64,000 bases of DNA from contig OZ038439.1 of the NCBI GenBank assembly GCA_964036275.1, positions 5,599,912 to 5,663,911 on the forward strand, in the 5' to 3' direction. The notes beneath the pieces were generated by a model. The model worked only from the letters and a program-made list of their open reading frames with translations. It did no database searches and was not told the origin of the DNA. How positions within the stretch are numbered: position 1 is the first letter of the stretch; each line of letters begins with the position of its first letter. The DNA is from Litoditis marina. Lineage: Eukaryota > Nematoda > Chromadorea > Rhabditida > Rhabditidae. The position numbers and the translations under genes are program-made. Below, one piece after another: positions 10,567 through 20,399 of this stretch.

Positions 10567-10993
10567 GTACTGTAGAGTGATAGGTATTGTTTACATTTTT
10601 AAATGTATTTCAACTTTGTAATCTTATACATAATCATTTGTAAAGTGCCCTTTTGAATACTCTAGTTCAACTCAAATTATTTGATATGTCTCAAAGGCGC
10701 CAGAAGAGCATATTCAGACTTTTCAATGAGTCTCCTATTTTGGAAACTAAAACCTTTGAGGAAACAAGGCTCATTCGTTTTTGTAATGTGGAAAATGGGA
10801 TAACTTTTGGGGATTCTGATAACCGTATAGCGACGCAACTAAAACTGAATACCGTACAGCACACAACTTAGAGTAACACAACCCAATTGTGTAACTGTAA
10901 GTTTCACTAATGAGAATTCTAAAGCAAATCTAATTATTGTGTGTTCAAACTTCTGTTGTGCTTTTTAATCATCTGAATAGGTAACAATTTCAG

Positions 10994-11156
10994 ACTTCCG
11001 TATGCAATCTGGGCTGGTTTGCGACGGTTTTGGTCTATAGTACGGGAGTAGTACGGACTTTTCTATTGGTTCGGAATACTATCATGGGGACTTTATACCC
11101 CCTGGTAGTGGTAGGGATGTAGGGATGGCTTTGTACAGACTAGGAGAGAATTGGAG
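10994..11156 (+). CDS. Hairpin-exon copy F, frame uncertain
   Basis: The segment follows CAATTTCAG and ends GAG|GTAACT. The last part is open and reads EYYHGDFIPPGSGRDVGMAL, matching the family motif, but the same frame is not open at the 5' side. Either the acceptor is further in or the copy is frameshifted. The hairpin at 11078-11109 pairs ACTATCA with TGGTAGT (one wobble). Confidence 0.3.
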
Positions 11157-11174
11157 GTAACTTAGACCACATTC

Positions 11175-11285
11175 ATATATACTTTCAATTTACCCAAACT
11201 TTCATCACATTTACCTTAACTTTCAATTTACCCCAACGTTTACCACATTTACCTAAACTTTTACCACATTTACCTAAAATTTTGA
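11175..11285 (-). repeat. Short tandem repeat of TTTACC-type units
   Basis: CTTTCATCACATTTACC / CTTTTACCACATTTACC-like units recur four to five times. They create the apparent minus-strand peptide with GKCGK repeats. Confidence 0.5.
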
Positions 11286-11443
11286 TGTTACGGAAAACTT
11301 GAGATAGTTTTTGGTTCACTGCATGAGTCCCCATAAGAATGATCATGACTATATCCGTCTGAAGAATGTCTGAGATTAAACAGTTGTATTGTAGAGTCAC
11401 GACATTTCGTAATTTTTTCCCGTGAGTATGGTCCCACTTTCAG

Positions 11444-11542
11444 AATTCTCGGGACTATTTGGTCGACGTAGTGCTACCTGGGGACTTGTTACTCCCTTGT
11501 AGTGGTTGGAAGATAGAACGGCTGAATCGGAGAGAAGTTGAG
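11444..11542 (+). CDS. Candidate '(G)DxIPP' exon, copy G
   Basis: The segment follows CCCACTTTCAG and ends GAG|GTAGAG (99 nt, open for 33 codons): NSRDYLVDVVLPGDLLLPCS and then GWKIERLNRREVE. The hairpin at 11474-11502 pairs CTAC with GTAG and GGG with CCC. The exon is 13 nt longer after GGGGAC than copies A and D and ends in phase 0, so it would not join the same neighbours. Confidence 0.4.
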
Positions 11543-12268
11543 GTAGAGTTACATCAATTCTATTAAAAACACCAAAGTATAGAGTTTTATTAGAGTAACA
11601 AGTGAGCGACAGAGCAAATAGCATTCTTTATACTAATCTTCACGACATATTGTAATCCAAACTTATTGCAGCAGTGTAGAAACACACACTCACACACAAT
11701 TTACAGTCTGAACTGTAGCAAAACTTTACCTAGAGTGCATTGTATTAAATGAACAGAAAACAGAGAGGAATTTATCTAGAATAGAGTTATGAGATGCATG
11801 AATAAATGAACTAACATTACCAAACATCATCTGTAAATTCAGTTAATAATTAAGTTTAAAGTTGCACCGTTTTGCCCTCTGCGTAGAGCTTTACTAATTT
11901 GTCTTCTTGTAATTACCGCAGCGAGCGGGAATCGAACCCGGGTCAGGTGGAGCGCTAACGATAGTATGGTTTGCACACGACTACACACGAGAATGTGAAC
12001 CCGTTTGAATAATAGGATAATGATTCTGTTATAGGAAAATAGGATAATGACAATGATAATGATTCCGCGGTTCTGCAATTGAAAGGGTGCGGTATAGTCA
12101 GTTTCACGGAACAATTGCCCTCTACAGAAAGATTATAAAACTTTTGAGTGAATTTATTATATCTTGTAGGTGTTGTACATAGTTTAAACTTTGTGATTTC
12201 GTTTTCCACTCTGGGTACTACACGCATACAAAACAGTAAATCTTGAATTCTGTTTGTTGACTAGATAA
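11543..12268. other. No gene recognised; one tRNA-like relic
   Basis: AT-rich DNA with two near-identical TAGGATAATGA segments at 12012-12060. The tRNA-like piece at 11917-11972 is listed separately. Confidence 0.4.
11917..11972 (-). repeat. tRNA-like relic (perfect B-box)
   Basis: On the minus strand CCCGGGTTCGATTCCCGCTC carries a perfect B-box and T-arm, and GTTAGCGCTCCACCTGA is a variable region. The A-box/D-arm is degenerate and no acceptor stem forms, so it is a relic or SINE. Confidence 0.45.
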
Positions 12269-12539
12269 ATGCGTTTGAATTTTCGAAAGATTACTGTAGA
12301 AAGTCATCGATTGGTGAAACGAACTATAGTTTATTTAGTGCCGGGTGCATCGAATCCTCTGCTATTACGCATCGCGCATCTGACCCTCGCTCTAAGTTGC
12401 CTGCCTAGCTGGTTTCGCTCAAATGGATCCGCTCAATTGACGTACCACCCATACTACCACCTAATACATATTGCACTCCGTATAGCAATTAATGATAATA
12501 TAAATCATGACCAATTCTCAACCGAGTTTCACCTTGCAG

Positions 12540-12629
12540 CATCCGAATATTGGTTATTTTTTATATGGAAGTTTGATGCTCAGTTGGATTATTGGATTGT
12601 GAAGTTCAATGTGCGTTGGATCTTATCTG
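12540..12629 (+). CDS. Candidate exon
   Basis: The segment follows CACCTTGCAG and ends CTG|GTAAGT (90 nt). One frame is open and reads SEYWLFFIWKFDAQLDYWIV and then KFNVRWILS, rich in aromatic residues. The function is unknown. It may belong with the exon at 12914-13041, but the phases do not prove it. Confidence 0.3.
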
Positions 12630-12913
12630 GTAAGTAATTTTATTTACTTAGTTTCATTATTGCAATAGTATCAACAATTGCAAGAAGTTCATTGGGAAGG
12701 TGTGTTTTCCGCATATACATCAAACATTTTCATGCATTATTTTATTAAACGCTCAGTAGTAATGGATTTTACGAACCGCGAGAAATTCATCAAAACTGGA
12801 CACATCATAGTGTTTGTATTTCGATCCAAGAGCAAATAGATCAAACTATAAATACAGCGACAATTACAGAGTTTCAATTTTGTCCGCTTTTACCCATAAG
12901 TTGTTGCTTACAG

Positions 12914-13041
12914 GAAAATGTTCTACGCAAATTTCATTGGACTGGTATGTTTTTATTATATCTATTGGAATTTATTGGAACACAATTAGATTGGAAGAAA
13001 GTTTTTCTTGGAAGAATCTCGAGCAGAATGAGGAGGAATTG
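12914..13041 (+). CDS. Candidate exon with membrane-like segment
   Basis: The segment follows GCTTACAG and ends TG|GTGAGT (128 nt, phase 0 in, phase 2 out, like 4870-5075). It is open for 42 codons: ENVLRKFHWTGMFLLYLLEF then IGTQLDWKKVFLGRISSRMR. A hydrophobic centre is followed by a basic tail. I do not recognise it. Confidence 0.35.
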
Positions 13042-13383
13042 GTGAGTTGGAGTTTCATTCGCTACTGCTGTGAACCTTACGGTGTACGGATTATTGATCC
13101 GTTAACTGTTGCCGTTTTTGCTACTTCTTTCTGTAATATACATTTCAATATTTAAAAACGTACTCTCTCAATGCATTTCATGTAAATTCGAAGTAACCTC
13201 TCTTCTTACAAGTTCTTTACGGCACTTCCAATGCTAAATGACAGTCTCTGTGAAAACTCTGTAAGGCAGACTGAATGTGGTCTACCATTCCCATCCAGCC
13301 ACGAAGCATTAGGGGAAGCTTCAACTTTTGTAGATAATCTTCTACCAGTTTATCGCCCACGGAGGGATAAATGCCTTGGTTGG

Positions 13384-13455
13384 GCAGTGGCGGGGATCGA
13401 ACGTGTGACCATTTTAGTGGTGGGTGGCCCCTTAGCCACTACACCATTCCACCAC
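13384..13455 (-). repeat. tRNA-like relic
   Basis: On the minus strand: GTGGTGGAATGGTGTAGTGG, then a B-box-like CGTTCGATCCC. The A-box TGGTGTAGTGG is good, but the anticodon stem does not pair. Confidence 0.45.
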
Positions 13456-13749
13456 AGAAGTTTGTGACTAGAAAAACTTTCCCAAAGTTTTCGAACACTA
13501 TTCTGAGAATACTACAGTAGTACACTGATGGAAACTGTAAATTTTCTCGGGGAAAAAACAATTAGTCTTAGTACAAGTCGTAATGTTCTTCGGTGTATGT
13601 AGTTTGATCACACGGGTTGTCAGTCATAACTCGGAATTTCTTCTGTGTATGACTTTTATCGTCACCCAGTCCTGTTTCAGGTGAAGTTTTACATTTTATG
13701 GATTCTATGGATGTGGACGAAGTTCATTATATGGTTTAAAATGATTTCA

Positions 13750-13750
<1 letters not shown>

Positions 13751-13782
<32 letters not shown>
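13751..13782 (+). repeat. Poly(A) tract, 32 A
   Basis: An uninterrupted run of A, followed 8 bases later by another A-run. The next 170 bp are GC-richer than the surroundings, but no gene could be assigned there. Confidence 0.9.
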
Positions 13783-15160
13783 GGAGAGCAAAAAAAAAGG
13801 TAGCCAAAGTACTGCCAGCAGCTCTCCACCACCCGTCTTCTGAGTGGGAAGTTTACTTCCTCCCCAGAAGACACAAACGTTTTTGGAGGATCTCGGCCCA
13901 ATGAGATTCTCCCCTCGGGCTTCTCTCCCATCATGAGTTGCCCACGCTAACACCATCAATTTACCGGTGAGTATGTTTTCTGGAAAAAAAATAGTATGTT
14001 TTTGCTTTATACAATCACCTATTTTCCCAGTTCACAATTATACTTACATTTCTGAGGTAAAGTATATCATAGAAAAAATACATGTACCACGGACTATTGT
14101 TTTGATCTGAACTATCTTTTTCCTCATCGAACTGTTAAACTGTTTTATCTTAGAAATTTTGCAGTGTTTTTTTTTCTTGTGATGAACATTTAGTGGCAAA
14201 ACGGTAAATTACCAAAAATGTTTAATTAACAAAACAAAATGATCTTCTATTGTTTCGGACTAACTGTTGTCATATTGTTATCATGTTTTTGAAATTCCTC
14301 ATTCATCAACTAAAACTCTAAATCCATTAATTTTTGCATTTCGCTTCTCTAATTCCAATGTATTGCAGGAATTGATGGTGGGTAGAATGGTTTGACCGCC
14401 GTTCTACCATTTCTGGCTTCATCTCACCCCCCACACGCGACATCCTACCCACAACGGTTGGTTTTACAAATATTAACGAAAAAAAAAACTAGTTAATAAG
14501 TTGAAACAAGTCGAGTAAGTGTAAAAACTGAATAATTCGACAATTAATAAAGTTTATCAACTGAACAACTCGGCCTTAGTTTAGTGAAAAACAGAATAAT
14601 GTGGATGAGCTAAGAATAGATTATGACACTTGTAATGTTCAAAACTTGATCTTGAGCTCATGATTTCTACCTCTTCTACATATATATGTCTCGGGTGAGA
14701 CTCGAACTCGCGAAAACAACTTGGTAGGCGAGGACGCAACCCACTACACTACATTTTGTTCATTTTTACATCCCCACTTTTCCAGGTAAATGGTTTGTTC
14801 TCTGGACAATCCTAGTGGTAGAGAATAGGATGTGTACCGAACAAACGGTACAAAAAACACGGAGATGTTGCTCAAAGGTAATATTGCAACAATATTTATT
14901 TGTGTTAAACACAATAATATTAATAATATTGATAGTACATATAACATTGATAGTGATATAAAATGTACAGTTCAGTCGATTAGCTTCAATTTAGAGCGAG
15001 TCGGCCTAATAATCTAATCAAAAGCTTTGACATATTGACACAGTTTTGAGTTTCGGGAAATAGAAACTAGTGAAGAGGGTTAAGTTTGAGGTAAAATTTC
15101 ATAGGTTCAAATTATTATCCACATTTTTGTATTGGAACCACTGCAATTACACAGTAGAAC
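13783..15160. other. No gene recognised
   Basis: A GC-richer patch (13795-13965) with no defensible exon is followed by AT-rich DNA. A tRNA-like relic lies at 14688-14753. Around 14370-14460 is a short inverted motif (GGTAGAA / TTCTACC). Confidence 0.4.
14688..14753 (-). repeat. tRNA-like relic
   Basis: On the minus strand: GTGTAGTGGGTTGCGTCCTC ... GAGTTCGAGTCTCACCCGAG. A- and B-box-like motifs are present. The anticodon arm is not canonical, so I do not call a tRNA gene. Confidence 0.45.
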
Positions 15161-15293
15161 TATACTAGAAGTAATTTAAATAGTCAGATAAAGCTAGCAC
15201 TCTAATGAGGAATCGCGCACTTTGTCTTTGCACGTTTCTGAGTTCTGCTGTGTTGAAGAAGTTTTACATGACTTTGCAGATGACCAACAATAT
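15161..15293 (+). mobile_element. MITE family A copy
   Basis: TATACTAGAAGTAATTTAAA at the left and GACCAACAATAT at the right, with the family core between. It sits just upstream of the candidate exon at 15368. Confidence 0.7.
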
Positions 15294-15367
15294 GTCACGC
15301 GTATAAAAGCTGAGATATTGGGCGGAAGTACATCCTCCAGAATGTTTTTTGATTTCATTATTTTCAG

Positions 15368-16302
15368 TGTTGTCAATTGTTCTTACGGACAGTTGAAAAC
15401 CAACCCGATGTCAGTTCGTCACCAGAAAACTATAACCGGCAAAGTCAACCAATTATATGGTGAGTAGTTATTTTTCTGAATAACTCATTTACTTATGATG
15501 ATAATATGAAAATGTTATTGTATATGCGCATATAATCGTGACAATAGGTATTCAGGTAACGAATTTAGACATTTGAAAACCAGGAAAATTTTGATTTCCA
15601 AAGATTTCCAAAAAGGAAAAGATTTCCAAAAAATATAAAATCAACTTACATAGAAACATATTTGTTACTTTGCTTTTTTCTAGTTGGAAACCATTCTAAT
15701 AAGCAGATGTTTTCATAATATTTTTAGTTTTTCACCAGCCGTCTAATAACATTAAATAAAACGGCCGCGATTTTGTACCTTAAAGAAGGACGATTATGTG
15801 GACCAATCTTGTGTCAACGGTCCCTTAAACTGCAATTGAAAAACGTATTGCAGTTTGAAGGACTGAATCGTTGCGATTGGACCACATAATGACATAATCG
15901 TCCTTCTTTAAACTGAGATAAAAACAACTCTGATGTGTGCTAATGTAAATTTTCATAAACCAACTGTATTGGCGCGTACACGTTCACGATTTACGTGATA
16001 AAATAGATGAATTTATATTCTTCGCCTATTTCTTCGCCTATTTCCTTGATTGGTTTATACTGTCAGTCAATAAGTCGTGAACCATGTTAAACACAGCATA
16101 ACTCAGAAACGTGCAATCACAAAGTACACGTTGCCACAATAGAATGCTTGATTTGCGTGACTATTCAGTTTACTTCTAATATAAATGCCTTTTATTCAAT
16201 AATCGATAGTTTCAGACGACGAACCAGACATCGACCCCTCCATTTGCTTCGGTTTTAGCTCTTGGAAACCTGGATTTCCCTGCCAATATGGAATTCCAAA
16301 AG
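15368..16302 (+). CDS. Candidate two-exon coding segment
   Basis: Exon 15368-15459 follows ATTTTCAG and ends TATG|GTGAGT. Exon 16216-16302 follows GTTTCAG and ends AAAG|GTAAGA. Joined in phase (G+AC), they read VVNCSYGQLKTNPMSVRHQK ... QLYDDEPDIDPSICFGFSSW and then KPGFPCQYGIPK. An alternative frame of the second exon (TTNQTSTPPFASVLALGNLD) is also open, so the frame is not proven. The intron holds a palindromic MITE (15780-15911) and a family A MITE (16056-16183). In the first frame the next exon at 16790 would give a stop after two codons. Confidence 0.4.
15780..15911. mobile_element. Palindromic MITE family B (TTAAAGAAGGACGATTATGT ends)
   Basis: Nearly the whole 130 bp is an inverted repeat: AAAGAAGGACGATTATGTGG at the left against CATAATCGTCCTTCTTT at the right, with CCTTTAAACTGCAATTGA-like inner arms. 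Other copies are at 17323-17434 and 36119-36242, with a degenerate one at 37263-37374. Confidence 0.8.
16056..16183 (-). mobile_element. MITE family A copy, reversed
   Basis: TATACTGTCAGTCAATAAGT at the left, GTTTACTTCTAATATA at the right, with the reversed core. Confidence 0.75.
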
Positions 16303-16789
16303 GTAAGACTAATATCGACAGTTATATGAATAATAAGAGATAAATATGATAATAAAGCAATAGATTCCAACTAATACTGTCTTTTTGGGAAACAATGGGT
16401 AGTTAGACTGTGCTGTCTTCGAAGTTTGATCCCTGTGTAATCAGGCGCGATGAAAATGTTACAATGTGGTCTTTTAGATTGAACTTTTATCCAGATATGA
16501 TTGTATTAGTAAACATAACGATCCCTCTCAAACTTAGTTAATTAGTTACCACGTATAAATTATCAGGCGACAAGTTCTCTAACTGAGATGGACCACATAA
16601 TTTGAAACCCAATTTCACGTCTCCATTTGGTTTACATGTAAATGTCGGTCTATGTCATGTATAAAAACTGATAATAAACTAAAATGATAGGGATTAGATT
16701 TGTGAAGAGATACTAATAAAGATAATAGAAAGAATCAGTTTTTGTTGTACTCTTGTATAATGAAATTAGTTACTCATATTTCATTTCAG

Positions 16790-17580
16790 TCGCCTAACTC
16801 AATTTGATGGAAACAACATTTTGGCGCGACTTCGAAGAATGATTCAAGGTCAAAAATGGATCATTCTTCTTCCGGTCTACCCCTACGTTTTCTCCGGTCG
16901 GGAAAATATAGTGTCTGAGACAATTACTCAGAGGTATACACGGAGATTTAGATCAATTAAAAGGTGAGACTTTTTTTTATGAAATATATGTATTTCACCC
17001 AAAACTGCAGAAAATCTCACAAACTTTTGATCAAAACTTTAGTTATTTATAGTTTGAACCGCGTCAATTAACGCGTTGAGCTGCTGAGAAACATCAAAAT
17101 TTTGCAATTGTCCAGCTACAAAAGACAAACAAGATGGCTGGAAAAGTCTGCGCCTCTCTGACAAGATGGCTGGAAAAGTCTGCGCCTCTTAACATTACAT
17201 CTCGTTCGATCGAAACCGCTATAATATGAGTGGCTGAAACTTTTTAAGATGGGAATTTTGTTGTAAAACTTGGAAGTTAGTTACCAGAAATCTGGTAGAA
17301 CGTGCGAACTGGCAACTAGGTGAAGAAGGACGATTATGTGGACCAATCCCGTGACATCGGTCCTTTAAACTGCAATTGAGAAATATGTTGCGGTTTAAAG
17401 GACTGAAGCGTTGCGATTGGAGCACATAATCGTTTAAGAAATGAACACAGAAAACGCGTTTTGGCTTCATCTCAACGTTATGAGATGCGTTGAAAGTTCA
17501 CTTTGAAAACATTTTTTATAAAACTTTGTAATTTCAGTGGTCCTTTTTCGGTCAACGTTGTTCATGAACACAAAGAATGA
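16790..17580 (+). CDS. Candidate last two exons of a gene
   Basis: Exon 16790-16963 follows ATTTCATTTCAG and ends AAAG|GTGAGA. It is open for 57 codons: RLTQFDGNNILARLRRMIQG, then KWIILLPVYPYVFSGRENIV, then a basic end RRFRSIK. Exon 17538-17580 follows AATTTCAG and continues in phase as GPFSVNVVHEHKE and TGA. A charged, tryptophan-containing peptide with a consistent 2+1 phase to a stop is good evidence for a real 3' end. The upstream partner with the right phase is not identified. The family is unknown. Confidence 0.5.
17323..17434. mobile_element. Palindromic MITE family B copy
   Basis: GAAGAAGGACGATTATGTGG at the left and GATTGGAGCACATAATCG at the right. It lies in the intron between 16963 and 17538. 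Confidence 0.75.
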
Positions 17581-18472
17581 ATTATCGAGCGCCCTCACCA
17601 TTTCAGACAGGTACATTTCAAGAGTATACATGTGAACTAATTCATACTGTTTTCATAGCAAGCTACGTAGAAAAACGACCATTGTGTTAACACTCCTTTT
17701 ATGAACTACACAAACAGTAAGCTCAACGTCCAAGAATATACATTTGATAAATAAACATTATTTCAGCCTCCATTATATAGTGCTGGTCATCAAATGGTGT
17801 TGTTTAGAAGAATTTGGTTATATATATTCTTATGGAGCAGAACTACTGGTAGAGAAGCAGTGTATTAATAGTACACGGTTAGTTTTCTTACAATTCTTCT
17901 TTATTTGTTTGGGAATCAGTGAAAAATGTGGCATTTTTTCAAAAATAAGGCACGGAGGACTTTAGATGTAATCTTTATTTTCTTGTGTCGCTTTCTTGAG
18001 CAATTGCACGAATGTCATTTCTTCAAACCGGTTCTAGATTTTTTATGTCTTTTTCACGAAAAAAAACACGAAAAACTGGTATACTAGAAATGAACGAAGT
18101 TGAGATTGAAACGTTAGCAAACATAAAAATTTGGAGAAACGTTTTATGAAGAAAAAAAGTTGTTTACAATCATTTTATAATAGTACTAGTACTAGTTCAC
18201 TGTAGGGCCAGATACTTTGAAATCGGGTCAATAAGCTTGAGAGAGTGCAATAATATATATTTCTCTGTATCTTTTCATCTCTCCACCAATTGTTCCACTT
18301 TTTCTTAGTAATTCTAGTATTTGTGTACTAAGGTGCCGTTTCTCTGCTCACCAACAATCTTACTTTCTCACCAAAACATCTCAATCTCTTAGAATACATC
18401 TATAAAAAGTATAGAAGTCACTAAAATAATAAAAGTAACTAATATACAAACAAGTAAGCAGAAAGAAGCTGA
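17581..18472. other. No gene recognised
   Basis: AT-rich DNA. 17762-17965 is open but lacks a donor and has AT-type codon use; I do not support it. TAGTACTAGTACTAGTTCA near 18181 is a short palindromic repeat. Confidence 0.4.
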
Positions 18473-18604
18473 TATATTCTAAAAAAACAATTCCATAGCC
18501 ACGTAAAACTTCTAATGAGAAAACGCGCACGCTGTCATTGCACGTCCTTCAGTTCTGCTGTGTTCAACATGTTTTACGTGACTGTGCAATTAACTAACAG
18601 TATA
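18473..18604 (+). mobile_element. MITE family A copy
   Basis: The core CACGTAAAACTTCTAATGAG and GTTTTACGTGACTGTGC, ending AACTAACAGTATA. The left end is diverged. Confidence 0.65.
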
Positions 18605-19163
18605 TTTCAGATCACCCTTGGTTATTAGGCACTCTTCAGTAGTGGTTGCTCCATTTTTGTGGAAGAGCTCTGATGACGCTCAATTTTGACGACAATCATT
18701 GAATTCCTTTTTAAACAATGATTGGATGTAAGTTCTGATTAGTTTCAAACAAGTTCCATAGAAGATTAAAGTATTGTAATTTGTAAATTTGTGTACCTAC
18801 TATTTGAAGTGATTTTTTTTATTGTGGGCTATTCATTTATAAAATGAAAATGTGTATTCACCACATCAATACAACAATTTTCAATTATATTCATCTGCCC
18901 TCCTTAAAATAAACCGCAAAATATTGAATATACTCACATGAACCCGTAAACCTTATTTGTCCGGTAACTATGTTTCACGTGAAAACGGCATACACACAAA
19001 AATTAATCGTGACTGCTGAGAATATGTACTTACCATATAAACCTAATCAATAACAACCTCTTATATAGTGTTTTAATTCTCAGTTTATATACTCATTTAT
19101 GTATCAAATTTGTTCTGGCTCACTTTATCTTATTCCACCTAATTATGTTTATTACTATTTTAG

Positions 19164-19287
19164 CGTCGCGGAACCCTGGCTGGGATTTCGCTTCCAATAC
19201 AACTCGGGGAAAATGGATACAACGCAATGGGATCGGAAAGGAATGGATACTGATGGATCGACTCAAAAACCTATCGGACACGGACAG
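19164..19287 (+). CDS. Candidate exon, hydrophilic peptide
   Basis: The segment follows ACTATTTTAG and ends CAG|GTATTT (124 nt; one leading nucleotide then 41 codons). It is open and reads VAEPWLGFRFQYNSGKMDTT, then QWDRKGMDTDGSTQKPIGHG. It is GC-richer than its flanks. The neighbouring exons are not found and the function is unknown. Confidence 0.35.
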
Positions 19288-19430
19288 GTATTTGGCATTT
19301 TCACTCTTTTTTTTCACAGAAACACTATTAAAATCAGAGAAATCTACCAATTTTTGGGTAGTAATGTTTCTCAGATTACATATTTTAATTCTACTCTGAA
19401 TTACGAAAATTTACGGCTGCGGGTGGCTCT

Positions 19431-19454
19431 GCGCGGGCCCGTACGGGCCCGCGC
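19431..19454. repeat. Perfect 24-bp GC palindrome
   Basis: The left half GCGCGGGCCCGT is exactly complementary to the right half, with no loop. The surrounding GC-rich patch (19414-19490 and 19619-19670) is split by the MITE at 19492-19618. Confidence 0.9.
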
Positions 19455-19491
19455 GGATTTTGCGGTAATGCTGCGGATAGAAGCGCGGCTG

Positions 19492-19618
19492 TATACTGTT
19501 AGTGATCCGCACATTCACGTGAAGCACGTGAAACACAGCAGAACCCAGAAACGTGAAGAAAAAGTGCATGATGCCTAATTAGAATGCTAAATGCACGTGA
19601 CTATTAAATTTACTTATA
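19492..19618 (-). mobile_element. MITE family A copy nested in a GC-rich repeat
   Basis: It starts TATACTGTTAGTGATC and ends AAATTTACTTATA, with TA on both sides. The GC-rich sequence resumes directly after it (GCAGCGGTGCGCGGCTCGG). Confidence 0.75.
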
Positions 19619-19878
19619 GCAGCGGTGCGCGGCTCGGCGCGGCGGGTGAACTTGTATTCGCCCCCGCCTTAGATACCATGCGATTATTAGAAATGAGGTA
19701 CTGAAGGTCAAATGTTAATTGTGCTGTTTTAATTCTTTCATTGATACGCATTGGTGTATGACCTGGTAGCAAACAATATCAGTTGCATAGAGAGCAATAT
19801 GCAACACAAACTACAAGACAATTGTGGTTTCGAGTCAATTGTATGTCGGCTGGCGGCGTAGCAATCCCCACAAAAGTT

Positions 19879-20010
19879 CATGAGATCACCTCATGAGCTA
19901 TCAGTACGAGCTTCTCATAAGATTCTGCTGATTGCTATGCTACATGAGATCACCTCATGAGCTATCAGTACGAGCTTCTCATGAAATTCTGTTGATTGCT
20001 ATGCTACACG
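19879..20010 (+). repeat. Tandem 64-bp duplication
   Basis: Two copies of CATGAGATCACCTCATGAGC ... GATTGCTATGCTAC, 64 bp apart. TCATGAGATCACCTCATGA is itself a near-palindrome. Confidence 0.75.
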
Positions 20011-20261
20011 TGGAGAGTTCACGATTAGCTCATGAGGTATCTCATTGGCATCGGAAGGCAAACATTAATTCTTATTGTTTGCATTCTGAGATTCCGACAA
20101 TCGTCGAAAAGTGCAGTTTTCAAACCATTTCCGGGATTCCTGCTGTGTTTCTTGTGCTTCACGCGATAATGCCTTACACTATTCACACTATTTATTGGTA
20201 TTTCAGTGTTTCCCGCACAATCACCGTGAATCTGATAGACCAGTCCTCGAAGACTATAAAG

Positions 20262-20367
20262 AAAAATAAAAGAAAAAGAAAGAAAAAGAAAAAGAAAAAG
20301 AAAAAGAAAAAGAAAAAGAAAAAGAAAAAGAAAAAGAAAAAGAAAAAGAAAAAGAAAAAGAAAAAAA
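20262..20367 (+). repeat. (AAAAAG)n microsatellite
   Basis: About 16 uninterrupted hexamers plus related flanks. The lysine-rich and phenylalanine-rich reading frames across it are artefacts. Confidence 0.95.
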
Positions 20368-20399
20368 CCCTGCTTGCCGCGCCAGCGAATCACTTGCAT

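Noticed and set aside
13689..13959. Minus-strand ORFs ending in polyphenylalanine
   Set aside because: The phenylalanine run is the poly(A) tract read in reverse; two overlapping frames are equally open.
2648..14753. tRNA genes at 2648, 7131, 11917, 13384 and 14688
   Set aside because: A- and B-box-like motifs exist but no complete cloverleaf or anticodon stem; treated as tRNA-derived repeats.
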